Assembly: GCA_947259645.1 (NCBI GenBank)
Contig: CAMYND010000010.1
Location: 1-55,286, forward strand
Reading direction: 5' to 3'
Origin: Thermodesulfovibrionia bacterium
Lineage (GTDB): Bacteria > Nitrospirota > Thermodesulfovibrionia > UBA6902
Length of the DNA: 55,286 nt
The notes below the pieces were generated by a model that saw nothing but the letters and a program-made list of their open reading frames with translations, was not told the DNA's origin and made no database searches. Each line of letters starts with the position of its first letter. Positions within the stretch are counted from its first letter, which is position 1. Positions 8,176-17,877 of the stretch are shown here, one piece after another. A program made the translations under genes and the position numbers.

Positions 8176-9086
8176 TTCAACTGCTGAAAGCAACAAACAT
8201 TGATTTCATGGGTAAAAGGAATATCGCCTTTGCTGTTTCAGCGGTATTAATGTTAATTGGTCTGATCACCATCGTACAGGTTTCAAGAGGCACTGCTAAC
8301 CTTGGTATTGACTTTGCCGGAGGTACGGCTGTACAGATAAAATTTAATGAGACAGTTCCTCTGGAGGAAATACGCCAGGCACTGACAGATGGCGGGATAA
8401 CAGATTTTGATCTTCAGGACCTTCCTACTGAAAACAAGGTTCTTATCAGGACAAAGAAAGACCAGGATACTCTCGGGAACCTTTCCAGGGAGATCATCGC
8501 CGTACTCTCCCGGAGCTTCTCAGAAAACAATATCGTTGTTGATTCTTCAACCGAGATAGGGCCAAAGGTCGGTGCGAGATTAAGAAAAGATGCCATGTGG
8601 GCGATTGTTGCCGCAATAGTGGGAATTCTGATTTATATTACCTTTCGGTTTCAGTTCAAGTTCAGTGTCGGTGCCACGGTTGCCACATTTCATGATGTGC
8701 TGGCTGTTCTCGGTATTTTTTATGTAACAGGGAAAGAGATAAACCTGATTGTGGTCAGCGCGCTTCTGATGATAGCGGGGTATTCACTCACAGACTCTGT
8801 TGTTGTTTTTGACAGGATACGGGAAAACCTGAAATTTACAAGAAAAAAATCTACCGTAGAGATTGTAAACCAGAGCCTGAACGAAGTGCTCTCGAGAACA
8901 ATTATAACTTCACTTACCACCTTTTTTGCGGCTTTTGCCCTCTTTCTCCTGGGTGGCGAAGTAATTCATGACTTTGCTCTTGCCATTATGCTTGGCATAG
9001 CTGTAGGTACCTATTCATCCATGTTTGTTGCCAGCCCGATTGTTCTTTTGCTGGGTGATGACAAAAAAGGCAGGAAAAGGAAATAA
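8172..9086 (+). CDS. secF: Protein translocase subunit SecF
   Basis: Partner of SecD in the SecDF complex. Six predicted membrane helices flank a periplasmic domain. The signature GIDFAGGTAVQI appears near residue 45, and the second half holds the DSVVVFDRIRENL motif typical of SecF. At 304 aa it is of normal size. Its ATG overlaps the secD stop by four bases. It ends about 105 bases before recJ; no clear terminator is seen in that gap. Confidence 0.96.
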   Translation: MIQLLKATNIDFMGKRNIAFAVSAVLMLIGLITIVQVSRGTANLGIDFAGGTAVQIKFNETVPLEEIRQALTDGGITDFDLQDLPTENKVLIRTKKDQDTLGNLSREIIAVLSRSFSENNIVVDSSTEIGPKVGARLRKDAMWAIVAAIVGILIYITFRFQFKFSVGATVATFHDVLAVLGIFYVTGKEINLIVVSALLMIAGYSLTDSVVVFDRIRENLKFTRKKSTVEIVNQSLNEVLSRTIITSLTTFFAAFALFLLGGEVIHDFALAIMLGIAVGTYSSMFVASPIVLLLGDDKKGRKRK

Positions 9087-9191
9087 TCTCTATTCCCATT
9101 ATTCCGGTGGGACACCAGGCAGATTCTCTGTTGTGTTTGAACTATAGCAGGCCTTCATGAAACCTTTGCGGGCAGTGGTTGATATAAACAT

Positions 9192-10886
9192 ATGCATCGT
9201 AACTGGCGTGTAAACAGGACCAATCCGGAATTTCTTGCATACCTCGCAGGTAAGGCATCCATTTCGCCTGTGCTCGCCCAGATACTCGTAAACCGCGGAA
9301 TAAAGGATGAACATTCAATACAGGGGTTTCTTGACCCGAAACTGGATGACCTTCATGATCCCTTTCTGCTGCCTGATATGGACAAGGCTGTTGAAAGAAT
9401 CAAGTCTGCTATTGACAGGGATGAGAAAGTTTTTGTACATGGTGACTATGACGCGGACGGCCTGACTGCAACAGCAATTCTGCTTTTGACGCTCAAAGCA
9501 TTTGGATTAACTACCTCTTACCATATTCCAAACAGAATTGTTGATGGGTATGGGCTCAGCAATTCCGGCATTCAGAAGGCAAAGGATTCCGGCGCATCTC
9601 TTATCATAACTGTTGACTGTGGGATTACCTCGGTAGAAGAAGTTGTGACGGCCGGGTCAATGGGTATGGACGTTATTATCACTGACCACCATGAGCCGCC
9701 TGAGGTGCTGCCCCGGGCAGCCGCTGTTATTAACCCCCGCAGGGTTGATTCTGTCTACCCCTTTGAGTATCTTGCCGGTGTCGGAGTTGCCTTTAAATTA
9801 ATACAGGCCCTCACAGCGGCCCACGGCAGCTCCTCCGTAACAATAAATGCAGAGGAGCTCCTGGACATTGTGGCCCTTGGAACGATCGCTGACTCAGTTC
9901 CCCTCATCGGCGAAAATAGAGTATTTGTCGCCCATGGACTGAGGGCAATAAACACTATGACCTGCAGAACAGGCCTTCAGGCTATGAAAGAAGCTGCCAG
10001 GTTTGACAAACCTCTCAGCTCAACCCATCTTGCTTACTCGCTTATCCCGCGAATAAATGCCGCTGGGAGGCTTGGTGACGCAAGCGAGGTTGTCAGGCTC
10101 TTAATGACTGAGGATACAGGTATTGCCAGAGGAATAGCAGGCCTTCTTGATGAGCAGAACAGAAAGAGGCAGAAAATTGAGGCCGACGTCCTGAAATCTG
10201 CAACTGGAATGTTAGACCCTGAACGGATCGACAGCGCCATCGTTCTCTCATCTCCTGACTGGCATCCCGGTGTAATCGGGATCGTCGCGTCAAGGCTTGT
10301 AGATATGTTCTACAGACCGGTGTTTCTCTTTGCAGAGGAGGGTGATGTAGCCAAGGGCTCAGCGCGGAGTATCCCTCCCTTTCACCTCTATCAGGCTATT
10401 TCAGAACAGTCTGAGCTGCTCCTTGCCTTTGGAGGGCATCGTCAGGCTGCGGGAATCAAGCTCGCTCTCGCCCATATGCAGGAGTTCAGGAAGAGCATGA
10501 ACGCAGCAGTGGAAAAAAATCTGAGCGCGGAGGATATGGTGCCAGTACTTGAGATTGACGCTACTCTGAATTTTACTGACCTGAACTTCAACCTGATCAG
10601 GGAGTTGAGCCTGCTGGAGCCGTTTGGAAATTCAAACAGTGAGCCGATGTTCGGAACAAAGGAGATAACAATCGCAAATCACCGGATTGTCGGCAAGAAC
10701 CACCTTAAGATGCAGCTAAAGCAGCAAGGGCTCAATTTTGATTCAATCGGATTCAGCATGGGCGACCAGCTAACCACCGCACTGCAGACAGCATCACTGG
10801 ATGTTGCCTATGTTCCGGCCATTAACGAGTGGAACGGGACGAGAAACCTTCAGCTTAACCTGAAAGCGATGAGGCCGGGCAGGTAA
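9192..10886 (+). CDS. recJ: Single-stranded-DNA-specific exonuclease RecJ
   Basis: Cytoplasmic 5'-3' single-strand exonuclease used in recombination and mismatch repair. DHH phosphoesterase motifs are intact: HGDYDADGLTA near residue 83, DCGITS near 143, TDHHEPP near 162 and VALGTIADS near 231. The DHHA1 domain with GGHRQAAG lies near 417, followed by a C-terminal OB-like domain (about 450-564). Length (564 aa) is standard. No clear Shine-Dalgarno site precedes the ATG, but the N-terminus aligns with the family's usual start (W-x-V). It follows secF, an order known from other bacteria. Confidence 0.95.
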   Translation: MHRNWRVNRTNPEFLAYLAGKASISPVLAQILVNRGIKDEHSIQGFLDPKLDDLHDPFLLPDMDKAVERIKSAIDRDEKVFVHGDYDADGLTATAILLLTLKAFGLTTSYHIPNRIVDGYGLSNSGIQKAKDSGASLIITVDCGITSVEEVVTAGSMGMDVIITDHHEPPEVLPRAAAVINPRRVDSVYPFEYLAGVGVAFKLIQALTAAHGSSSVTINAEELLDIVALGTIADSVPLIGENRVFVAHGLRAINTMTCRTGLQAMKEAARFDKPLSSTHLAYSLIPRINAAGRLGDASEVVRLLMTEDTGIARGIAGLLDEQNRKRQKIEADVLKSATGMLDPERIDSAIVLSSPDWHPGVIGIVASRLVDMFYRPVFLFAEEGDVAKGSARSIPPFHLYQAISEQSELLLAFGGHRQAAGIKLALAHMQEFRKSMNAAVEKNLSAEDMVPVLEIDATLNFTDLNFNLIRELSLLEPFGNSNSEPMFGTKEITIANHRIVGKNHLKMQLKQQGLNFDSIGFSMGDQLTTALQTASLDVAYVPAINEWNGTRNLQLNLKAMRPGR

Positions 10887-10900
10887 AGCATGTGAAGCTG

Positions 10901-10974
10901 GTAGTTAGTAGATAGTAGCTCGTAGTTCGTGCCGTAGTCATTTCCCTAACTCCTGACTCCTAAATACTAACTAC
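10901..10974 (+). repeat. Intergenic inverted repeat of TAGT-rich units between recJ and rel
   Basis: GTAGTTAGTA (10901-10910) is exactly inverted as TACTAACTAC (10965-10974). Between them lie further short units such as GATAGTAG, CGTAGTTCGTG and CTAACTCCTGACTCC. The pattern matches a kind of degenerate dispersed repeat seen in other genomes; no coding potential. Confidence 0.55.
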
Positions 10975-10996
10975 TGTCTTCTTATGCTGTTACGTG

Positions 10997-11002
10997 TATA
11001 AT
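10997..11002 (+). promoter_or_regulatory. TATAAT box six bases before the rel start codon
   Basis: A perfect -10 hexamer is followed by only six bases before ATG 11009, so transcription would start at or next to the AUG. No Shine-Dalgarno site and no good -35 are present. This suggests a leaderless message, or a chance hexamer with the real promoter further upstream. Confidence 0.4.
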
Positions 11003-11008
11003 TAAATT

Positions 11009-13165
11009 ATGGTCGTCCTGAGAGACATAAACACGGTTGATGCCCTCATAGACAGGGTCTTTTCCTATAACTCTGAAGCCAACACAGACCTCCTGAGAAG
11101 GGCCTATGCCTATTCAAATGAAGCACACTTCAAACAGAGAAGAAAAGGGGGGAATCCCTATATAGAACATCCCCTTGCAGTTGCCGGAATACTCTGCGAC
11201 ATGAAAATGGACACCAACTCGATTGCTGCCGGACTTCTTCATGACACAGTGGAGGACACCGGAACAACAGCAGAAGATATCAAGGGTCTTTTTGGTGAAG
11301 ACATCGCGTTTCTTGTTGACAGTATGACAAAGCTGTCGAGGATGGAATTTAAGACAACCGAGGACGCGCAGGCAGAGAACTTCAGGAGAATGTTCCTTGC
11401 CATGGCAGAGGATATGAGGGTCATTCTCATCAAGTTCGCTGACAGACTGCACAACATGAGAACGCTGGAGTACCTGCCGGAGTCACGGAGAAAAAAGATC
11501 GCCCGCGAAACAATGGACATCTATGCCCCCCTTGCAAACAGGCTTGGAATAGGCTGGCTCAAATCAGAATTCGAAGACCTCAGTTTTAAATTTATCATGC
11601 CTGAAACATACCGTGAACTTGAGCAGAAGGTCGCGAAGAAGAGAGATGAGCAGGAGGGGTACCTCTTTGAGGTCCTGAAAATTGTTGAGGCACATCTCAA
11701 GGCCGCGTCTATTCCGGGAAGGGTCTTCGGCAGAGTCAAGCACTTCTACGGTATTTACCAGAAAATGCAGAAGCAGAAAATATCTTTTGAACTGGTATAT
11801 GATGTAATCGCGATAAGGATAATAACGGACACGCCGGGCAACTGTTATGCTGTTCTCGGCTTGATTCATTCGCTCTGGACACCGGTCCCCGGAAGATTTA
11901 AAGACTTTGTCGGGGCGCCAAAATCAAACCTCTACCAGTCTCTCCACTCCACTATCATAGGACCGAAGGGTGAGAGAGTTGAGTTTCAGATAAGAACGGA
12001 TGAAATGGATAGAATTGCGGAAGAAGGGATTGCCGCTCACTGGAAGTACAAAGAGAAGGGCCGCGGTGAAAAAATAGATGACAAATATTTTTCCTGGTTG
12101 AGAGAGTTTGTGAAGTCTCAGAAAGACACGCCTGACGCGATAGAATTTCTTGAAGCGGTAAAAGGAAATATCGCCCCGGTTGTTGTTTATGTGTTTACTC
12201 CGGAGGGAGATATCGTAGAATTACCCCTTGGGGCCACTCCCGTTGATTTTGCCTACAGTATCCATACTGAAGTGGGGCACCAGTGTACAGGGGCCAAGGT
12301 CAACAGGCGCATTGTTCCGTTACGGTATAAACTTCAGAACGGTGATACTATTGAAATAATTACATCACATGGCCATACACCCAGCAGAGACTGGCTCAAA
12401 TTTGTAAAAACCCAGCGGGCAAAAGCAAGGATAAAGCAATGGCTCAAGATTGAAGAGAGAAAGAAAGGTCTGGCCCTTGGACAGGAGCTCCTCGAAAGAG
12501 CGCTGAGAAAAAACAACCTCAGCCCCCTGCTCGCGAAATCAAAAGAAATACTCGAGGCAGCAAAGCCGTTCAGAATACGAAACCACGATGACCTTCATGT
12601 TGCCATTGGATATGGGCGGCTGTCTGTGCACAAGCTGATAAACAGTCTGCTCCCGGATTCCGAGACTGCTGAGGAAGACCTCGTAACAGCTAAGAAGGAG
12701 AAAAAACAGGCTGAGGACAGCAAAGGCATCAAGATCATGGGTGTTGACAATATAATGTTTCACCGCTCAAAGTGCTGTTACCCTCTTCCCGGAGACAAGG
12801 TAACCGGTTTTGTAACAAGAGGAAGAGGTGTTTCGATCCATACTGTAAACTGCTCTACCCTTGATACGCATACCATAGACGCTGACAGGCTTGTGGATGT
12901 CGAATGGGCGGGCGATGGTGAGGCCACCTATTCAGTTAAAGTCCAGGTGCTTACCGTTGATAAGCGGGGGCTGCTTGCTGAACTCAGTGCTGTATTATCG
13001 ACATTTAATGTGAATATCAGTCACCTTGAAGCATCGACCACTCATGAGAAGCAGGCACTGTTTAATTTTATTCTCGAGATCAGGGACAGAAAACAGCTTG
13101 ATGAGACAATGAAAAAGATGTATCAAATCAGCGGAGTGATAGAGGTCAGAAGAGTGCAGGCATGA
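11009..13165 (+). CDS. Bifunctional (p)ppGpp synthetase/hydrolase (Rel/SpoT family)
   Basis: Makes and degrades the stringent-response alarmone (p)ppGpp in the cytoplasm. The hydrolase domain is intact, with H54, the HDTVEDT motif at 78-84 and a second histidine region (FADRLHNMRT). The synthetase domain has the GRVKHFYGIYQKM segment, the RFKD metal/specificity motif of bifunctional enzymes, and a QSLHST stretch. A TGS domain (about 395-455), a helical/zinc-finger region with CCYPLPGD and an ACT domain (about 645-715) follow. At 718 aa it is full length. It looks like the only long RSH in view and is coupled to ogt by a four-base overlap. See the TATAAT site for possible leaderless expression. 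Confidence 0.95.
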   Translation: MVVLRDINTVDALIDRVFSYNSEANTDLLRRAYAYSNEAHFKQRRKGGNPYIEHPLAVAGILCDMKMDTNSIAAGLLHDTVEDTGTTAEDIKGLFGEDIAFLVDSMTKLSRMEFKTTEDAQAENFRRMFLAMAEDMRVILIKFADRLHNMRTLEYLPESRRKKIARETMDIYAPLANRLGIGWLKSEFEDLSFKFIMPETYRELEQKVAKKRDEQEGYLFEVLKIVEAHLKAASIPGRVFGRVKHFYGIYQKMQKQKISFELVYDVIAIRIITDTPGNCYAVLGLIHSLWTPVPGRFKDFVGAPKSNLYQSLHSTIIGPKGERVEFQIRTDEMDRIAEEGIAAHWKYKEKGRGEKIDDKYFSWLREFVKSQKDTPDAIEFLEAVKGNIAPVVVYVFTPEGDIVELPLGATPVDFAYSIHTEVGHQCTGAKVNRRIVPLRYKLQNGDTIEIITSHGHTPSRDWLKFVKTQRAKARIKQWLKIEERKKGLALGQELLERALRKNNLSPLLAKSKEILEAAKPFRIRNHDDLHVAIGYGRLSVHKLINSLLPDSETAEEDLVTAKKEKKQAEDSKGIKIMGVDNIMFHRSKCCYPLPGDKVTGFVTRGRGVSIHTVNCSTLDTHTIDADRLVDVEWAGDGEATYSVKVQVLTVDKRGLLAELSAVLSTFNVNISHLEASTTHEKQALFNFILEIRDRKQLDETMKKMYQISGVIEVRRVQA

Positions 13166-13659
13166 AAAAAACAGGGGAAAAAGCCTTTCTGTTTTTTGAT
13201 GCATATAAAAGTCCCCTGGATATACTATATCTGGTTTTTTCAGGCAAGTACCTCTGTGGGCTCTCATTTGATAAACCATCTAATATCCAGTTTAAAAAAA
13301 GCAGCGCTCCTCCAGAGTTCATAAAAGAATTAAATTCATACTTCCGGGGCGAGAACACCAGGTTCACACAAAAAATGAATTTTCTCAGTGGGACTGACTT
13401 CGAAATCGAGGTCTGGAAAGCGCTCAGGAAAATTCCCTATGGAGAGACCAGGTCTTATAAGTGGGTTGCGGAGCATATCGGCAGACCGGCAGCGGTCAGG
13501 GCAGTTGGTCAGGCGCTATCCAAGAACCCCGTACCCATCGTAATTCCATGCCACCGTGTCATTGAGTCTGATGGTTCACTTGGCGGTTATTCCGCGGGAA
13601 TAAATAATAAAGTGCGGCTTCTTGAAATAGAATATTACTCGAAGATGAACAAGAAATAA
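13162..13659 (+). CDS. ogt: Methylated-DNA--protein-cysteine methyltransferase
   Basis: Suicide repair protein that removes alkyl groups from O6-alkylguanine. The acceptor cysteine is Cys130 in VIPCHRV, followed by the family GGYSAG motif; the DNA-binding helix region has RAVGQALSKNP. At 165 aa it matches the Ogt-type short form without the Ada N-terminal domain. Its ATG overlaps the rel stop codon by four bases, so it is translated with rel. The downstream gene is convergent. Confidence 0.93.
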   Translation: MKKTGEKAFLFFDAYKSPLDILYLVFSGKYLCGLSFDKPSNIQFKKSSAPPEFIKELNSYFRGENTRFTQKMNFLSGTDFEIEVWKALRKIPYGETRSYKWVAEHIGRPAAVRAVGQALSKNPVPIVIPCHRVIESDGSLGGYSAGINNKVRLLEIEYYSKMNKK

Positions 13660-13715
13660 AAAACTCCTTTCCCGTTGCGTGGAGCCGTATGTAAAGATCT
13701 GTGGCTGATGAAATT

Positions 13716-15545
13716 CTATTGAGACACCATCACAAGAACGTGATTGCACTCAAATTCATTGCCGCCGATGCTTTTAAGCGCCTGCTCATACGCTTTCCGG
13801 ATTTTTCTCGAGTTAACATTCAGCAGCAGTCCTATGTTCACGCAGGCTTTATATAGGGAAATCGACTCCATATTGATTACTTTCATTGAGTCAAGTTTTT
13901 CCCTGTGTTTAGCATAGATGTCTGACAGCTGCTGCATGCCCTGCTGGTGTTTGCTTTTAATATGCTCAACAAGAGGAGTGATTGCCAGAGCGTTTTGATT
14001 CACCGTGAAATCCTCTTTGCTGATGACCAGTTTTTTATCAAGATTGCTGAGGAAGGTTGAAAAAAACCTTGACTCCTCATTCTCAAGGGCAGCTGTATTT
14101 AAGATGATATTTTTTGACGTGCCCTGCGTTTTCTGGAAAAACTGCCTGAGCCTGTCTGTTTTATTGTCAAATTCAGAGGTTATGAGCTCAGTCAGGTACT
14201 CCACATAGCTCTTCGCGCCGCTGAGGGCCTTTTTAACAGACCGTATACCATAAATGCCTACAATCGCATAGAAGAAATCAAATTGCCAGAGGTTTCGGAT
14301 AACTCCTGACCATGAATAAAACCTGGACATTGCTTTTAATGTTTCCACATGAAGTTCAAATGCGGTCATCAGTTTTGGTTCAAATACCGCATGGTGCGCG
14401 TCGTACTTGCTCCAATCCGTGTGTATGAGCCGGCCTGAGTTTTTCAGATCGTCAAAAACAGGTGTCCCCGGAAGAGGTGTCAGCACCATAAACTGAATGG
14501 ATTCTATATCAAGCTTTTTCGCGAATTTTGCTGTATTGCGAATTGTCTGTATATCATCTGTATCTGAGCCGAGCACAAACATTCCGTGGATGTTGATATT
14601 ATGTTTTTTTACAATTTTAATTGCGTCTTCAATATCTGCAAGTCCCTGGCCTTTATTGTAGAGCGAAAGTGTCTTTGGATTGATCGATTCGAAACCAATA
14701 AATACCGCGAAGCATCCCGCTTTTTCCATGAGCTCAATCAGTTCCGTGTCTTTTACTACATCAGTACGCACCTGGGCGCTCCACTCAAATTTGATATTGT
14801 TTTCGATAATTGTTCTTAATAACTCTTTGGTCCTTCTTTTATCGGCCGCAAAATTGTCATCTATGAAAAAAACATGTCCTCTTTTGGGGGCTGTTGTTTT
14901 GATCTCTTCAATCACTCTGTCAATTGACTTGAAACGGTACTTTCTGCCGAACATCGGGATCACTGAGCAAAATTTGCACCCAAAGGGACACCCTCTCGAA
15001 GTAGCCACCGGCACTACCTTGGCTTTCTCCCACTTATACACAATGCTGAAGTCAGGAATAGGCGCCTCATCAAGGTCATTGATAAGGGCCCGGTCAGGAT
15101 TGTGCACTATCTCCTGGTTAGCGTTTTTATAAGACAGCCCTTTGATCGTATCCAGCGATTTATTATTTTCAAGGTGGTCAAAGAGCTCCTCAAGAGTCTC
15201 CTCTCCTTCTCCCCTGACCACGTAATCCGCATAGTTAAGACTTTCATCCGGCAAAAAAGTGGAATGGGGACCGCCCATTGCAACCGGAATTCCGCGATTT
15301 TTAAATTTCTCTGCTATCTGGAAAGCACGGTTAGCTGTTGATGTAATTGACGATATACAGACAAAGTCAGCATCATCCAGCAGGCTCCAGGCGGGAGGGG
15401 CTATATCCTCTATAAACACTTTTGTGTTATACCCTTTGTTTTTGAATATTGTACCTAACAGAATTGAGCCCAGGCGTGGCAGGGAGGTCCTGCTGAAAAT
15501 ATGTGCTCCCGGGGATTTTGCCTCTATAAAATATATATTTTTCAT
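13716..15545 (-). CDS. B12-binding-domain radical SAM protein, unknown substrate
   Basis: Class B-like radical SAM enzyme, 609 aa. The N-terminal cobalamin-binding-like domain covers about residues 1-130 (GGPHSTF near 91-97, VRGEGEETLEEL near 110-121). The radical SAM core starts at 180 with C186-x3-C190-x2-C193 (RGCPFGCKFCS) and continues with FIDDNFAADKRR, FIGFESINP and LTPLPGTPVFD. The last 170 residues are helical, rich in Lys and Glu, and match no family I recognise. Homologues act as methyltransferases or in lipid, hopanoid or cofactor modification; the substrate cannot be told here. It lies alone between ogt (convergent) and groEL. No strong Shine-Dalgarno site is adjacent to the ATG. 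Confidence 0.88.
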   Translation of the reverse strand: MKNIYFIEAKSPGAHIFSRTSLPRLGSILLGTIFKNKGYNTKVFIEDIAPPAWSLLDDADFVCISSITSTANRAFQIAEKFKNRGIPVAMGGPHSTFLPDESLNYADYVVRGEGEETLEELFDHLENNKSLDTIKGLSYKNANQEIVHNPDRALINDLDEAPIPDFSIVYKWEKAKVVPVATSRGCPFGCKFCSVIPMFGRKYRFKSIDRVIEEIKTTAPKRGHVFFIDDNFAADKRRTKELLRTIIENNIKFEWSAQVRTDVVKDTELIELMEKAGCFAVFIGFESINPKTLSLYNKGQGLADIEDAIKIVKKHNINIHGMFVLGSDTDDIQTIRNTAKFAKKLDIESIQFMVLTPLPGTPVFDDLKNSGRLIHTDWSKYDAHHAVFEPKLMTAFELHVETLKAMSRFYSWSGVIRNLWQFDFFYAIVGIYGIRSVKKALSGAKSYVEYLTELITSEFDNKTDRLRQFFQKTQGTSKNIILNTAALENEESRFFSTFLSNLDKKLVISKEDFTVNQNALAITPLVEHIKSKHQQGMQQLSDIYAKHREKLDSMKVINMESISLYKACVNIGLLLNVNSRKIRKAYEQALKSIGGNEFECNHVLVMVSQ

Positions 15546-15595
15546 TTTTGGTATATGGTCTTTTCCTAAATAAATTACGTCTCTTTTTTAATCAT

Positions 15596-15601
15596 ATTAT
15601 A
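15596..15601 (-). promoter_or_regulatory. Possible -10 box of the radical SAM gene
   Basis: Read on the minus strand this is TATAAT, about 50 bases before the start codon. The -35 region is not convincing. Confidence 0.3.
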
Positions 15602-15690
15602 TACCTTTTGGTTACAAATGCAAGTAATTTTCTGGGGAATGGATGGGACCGCCGGAAGCGTAGGATATCAAGGAAATATCTGTTTTCGAT

Positions 15691-15722
15691 AAAAAAAAGG
15701 GGTGGAAAAATTCCACCCCTTT
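15691..15722 (-). terminator. Rho-independent terminator of groES-groEL
   Basis: A perfect 12-bp stem (AAAGGGGTGGAA at 15696-15707 with its complement at 15711-15722) around a three-base loop lies 30 bases after the groEL stop. On the minus strand it runs into eight U residues (15691-15698, three of them in the stem), the classic terminator form. Confidence 0.92.
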
Positions 15723-15751
15723 GAAGTTTCATAGAAATGACCGAACGTATT

Positions 15752-17416
15752 TTAGTACATTCCGCCCATTCCGCCCATTCCGCCCATTCCGCCTGGCATT
15801 CCACCTGGCATTCCACCTGGCATGTCAGCTCCCTTTTCTTCGGGGAGGTCTGTTACCATGACGCTGGTTGTCAGCATGAGGGATGCAACAGAAGATGCAT
15901 TCTGAAGAGCTGATCTCGTAACCTTTGTCGGGTCAATGATACCTGCTTCGATCATGTCAACATATTCTTCCTTGTTCGCATCAAAGCCAAAGGAGGCTTT
16001 TTCATTAGCCTTGACCTTGTCAACGATTACAGAACCTTCAAGGCCGGCATTTGTTACGATCTGTCTGATCGGCTCTTCAAGGGCTTTCTTTATGATGTCG
16101 ACACCGATCTGCTGGTCGTGGTCAGCAAGCTTGAGACTGTCAAGGGCAGAAATCGCTCTGATCAGGGCAACTCCACCGCCAGGGACAATGCCTTCTTCAA
16201 CAGCTGCCCGTGTTGCGTGCAGTGCATCTTCAACTCTGGCCTTTTTCTCTTTCATCTCAATTTCAGTTGCAGCTCCTACATTGATTACTGCTACCCCGCC
16301 AACGATCTTGGCAAGACGCTCCTGCAGCTTTTCTTTGTCGTAATCAGAAGTGGACTCATCAATCTGGGCCTTGATCTGCTTTACGCGGCCTTTGATCTTT
16401 TCACTGTCTCCAGCACCTTCAACGATTGTGGTATTTTCCTTGTCGATAGTTATTTTCTTGGCCTTACCAAGATCATCAACTGTTATGTTCTCAAGCTTGA
16501 TGCCGATGTCTTCAGTTATAAGTGTTCCGCCTGTGAGAGTTGCGATGTCTTCCAGCATGGCCTTTCTTCTTTCGCCAAAACCAGGAGCTTTAACAGCGCA
16601 AACCTGAAGAGTTCCGCGGAGCTTGTTGACAACCAGCGTTGCAAGGGCTTCACCCTCTACCTCTTCCGCGATGATCATGAGCGGCTTTCCCATCTTGGCG
16701 GTCTGCTCAAGAATCGGGAGCAGGTCCTTCATAGAACTGATCTTCTTTTCATTGATCAGGATTAATGCATCATCCAGAGTGCACTCCATCCTGTCAGGGT
16801 CTGTAACAAAATAAGGCGAAGTGTAGCCTCTGTCAAACTGCATTCCCTCAACAACATCAAGCGTGGTCTGCATGCTCTTTGCTTCTTCAACAGTAATAAC
16901 ACCGTCTTTCCCGACTTTATCCATTGCTTCTGCGATCAGATCTCCAATTGTGGCGTCACTGTTTGCGGAAATTGTTCCGACCTGGGCAATCTCTTTTTTG
17001 TCCTGCACAGCTTTGCTCTGGGACTGAAGATTTTCCACTATAGCGGTTACAGCCTGCTCAATTCCTCTTTTTATCTCCATCGGGTTGGCGCCTGCTACTA
17101 CATATTTCATTCCTTCTCTGTAAATAGCATATGCAAGGACTGTTGCAGTCGTAGTTCCGTCACCTGCGGTATCGGAAGTTTTGCTGGCTACTTCCCTCAC
17201 GAGCTGGGCTCCCATATTTTCGTAGGGGTCATTCAGCTCGATCTCTTTTGCCACGGTAACACCATCTTTGGTTATTGTAGGTGCGCCGAATTTTTTATCA
17301 AGGAGAGCGTTTCTCCCTTTAGGGCCGAGAGTGGCCTTCACAGCATTAGTCAACACTGTGATGCCTTTGAGAATAGCTTGTCTCGCCTCTTCATCAAATT
17401 TTAATTGCTTTGCCAT
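15752..17416 (-). CDS. groEL: Chaperonin GroEL (Hsp60)
   Basis: Cytoplasmic ATP-driven chaperonin that folds proteins inside a double ring capped by GroES. Full length at 554 aa, with the ATP site motif [12 protein letters not shown], the conserved [21 protein letters not shown] region and the signature [18 protein letters not shown]. The C-terminus is a Gly-Met tail (PGGM and GGM repeats ending MY), encoded by short tandem DNA repeats. It follows groES after a short gap with its own GGAGG, and is controlled by the CIRCE operator upstream of groES. A strong terminator closes the operon. Confidence 0.98.
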   Translation of the reverse strand: MAKQLKFDEEARQAILKGITVLTNAVKATLGPKGRNALLDKKFGAPTITKDGVTVAKEIELNDPYENMGAQLVREVASKTSDTAGDGTTTATVLAYAIYREGMKYVVAGANPMEIKRGIEQAVTAIVENLQSQSKAVQDKKEIAQVGTISANSDATIGDLIAEAMDKVGKDGVITVEEAKSMQTTLDVVEGMQFDRGYTSPYFVTDPDRMECTLDDALILINEKKISSMKDLLPILEQTAKMGKPLMIIAEEVEGEALATLVVNKLRGTLQVCAVKAPGFGERRKAMLEDIATLTGGTLITEDIGIKLENITVDDLGKAKKITIDKENTTIVEGAGDSEKIKGRVKQIKAQIDESTSDYDKEKLQERLAKIVGGVAVINVGAATEIEMKEKKARVEDALHATRAAVEEGIVPGGGVALIRAISALDSLKLADHDQQIGVDIIKKALEEPIRQIVTNAGLEGSVIVDKVKANEKASFGFDANKEEYVDMIEAGIIDPTKVTRSALQNASSVASLMLTTSVMVTDLPEEKGADMPGGMPGGMPGGMGGMGGMGGMY

Positions 17417-17451
17417 TTAATCCTCCTTATGAACATGACTGTTCTTTTTAT

Positions 17452-17742
17452 TTATTTTTCAACTGTACCGAGGACGTCATCTTCCCTGATGATAAGGAAT
17501 TCGCCTTCGTCCATATTGATTTTGGATCCTGCATACTTTTCAAAGAGCACAACATTTCCAACTTTTACTTCCATAGCCTGAAGTTTTCCATCATCTGTTA
17601 TTCTGCCGGGGCCGGATGCAACAACCTCTCCCTTTTGGGGCTTTTCCTTTGCAGAATCAGGAATGATGATTCCTCCGGAACTTTTTTCTGGCTCATCAGA
17701 ATATTTAACCAAAAGTCTGTCTCTCAATGGCTTGAAATTCAT
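17452..17742 (-). CDS. groES: Co-chaperonin GroES
   Basis: Seven-fold lid of the GroEL folding chamber, 96 aa. The sequence begins MNFKPLRDRLLV and has the mobile loop (SGGIIIPDSAKEKPQKGEV) and the terminal segment FLIIREDDVLG. AAGGAG precedes the ATG. It is the first gene of the groES-groEL operon and follows the CIRCE operator and promoter at 17824-17877. Confidence 0.98.
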   Translation of the reverse strand: MNFKPLRDRLLVKYSDEPEKSSGGIIIPDSAKEKPQKGEVVASGPGRITDDGKLQAMEVKVGNVVLFEKYAGSKINMDEGEFLIIREDDVLGTVEK

Positions 17743-17823
17743 GTTTTATTCTCCTTTCATTGTTTTTGATTGATTTGAATACTGTTTTTAATCAGGTATT
17801 TTAAGGCTGATTTCTCCCGCCTT

Positions 17824-17850
17824 TTAGCACTCTATCAAGGCGAGTGCTAA
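17824..17850. promoter_or_regulatory. CIRCE operator (HrcA site) of groESL
   Basis: TTAGCACTC, nine bases, GAGTGCTAA: an exact match to the CIRCE consensus, about 82 bases upstream of groES. By established knowledge HrcA binds it and represses the operon until heat stress. hrcA itself is not in this window. The rest of the gap toward the rhomboid gene (17878-18147) shows AT-rich DNA and no feature I can name. Confidence 0.97.
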
Positions 17851-17877
17851 TATAATATTTCTCAAATTCTAAAACAA
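17849..17877 (-). promoter_or_regulatory. groESL promoter overlapping CIRCE
   Basis: On the minus strand TTGTTT (17877-17872), a 17-base spacer and TATATT (17854-17849). The -10 box overlaps the edge of the CIRCE element, so HrcA binding would block the polymerase. Confidence 0.75.

Noticed and set aside
9183-9188. TATAAA just before recJ
   Set aside because: Only three bases from the ATG and no -35; the start point would fall inside the coding sequence.
16118-16765. Plus-strand ORF of 215 aa inside groEL
   Set aside because: Antisense shadow of groEL, which is unambiguous.
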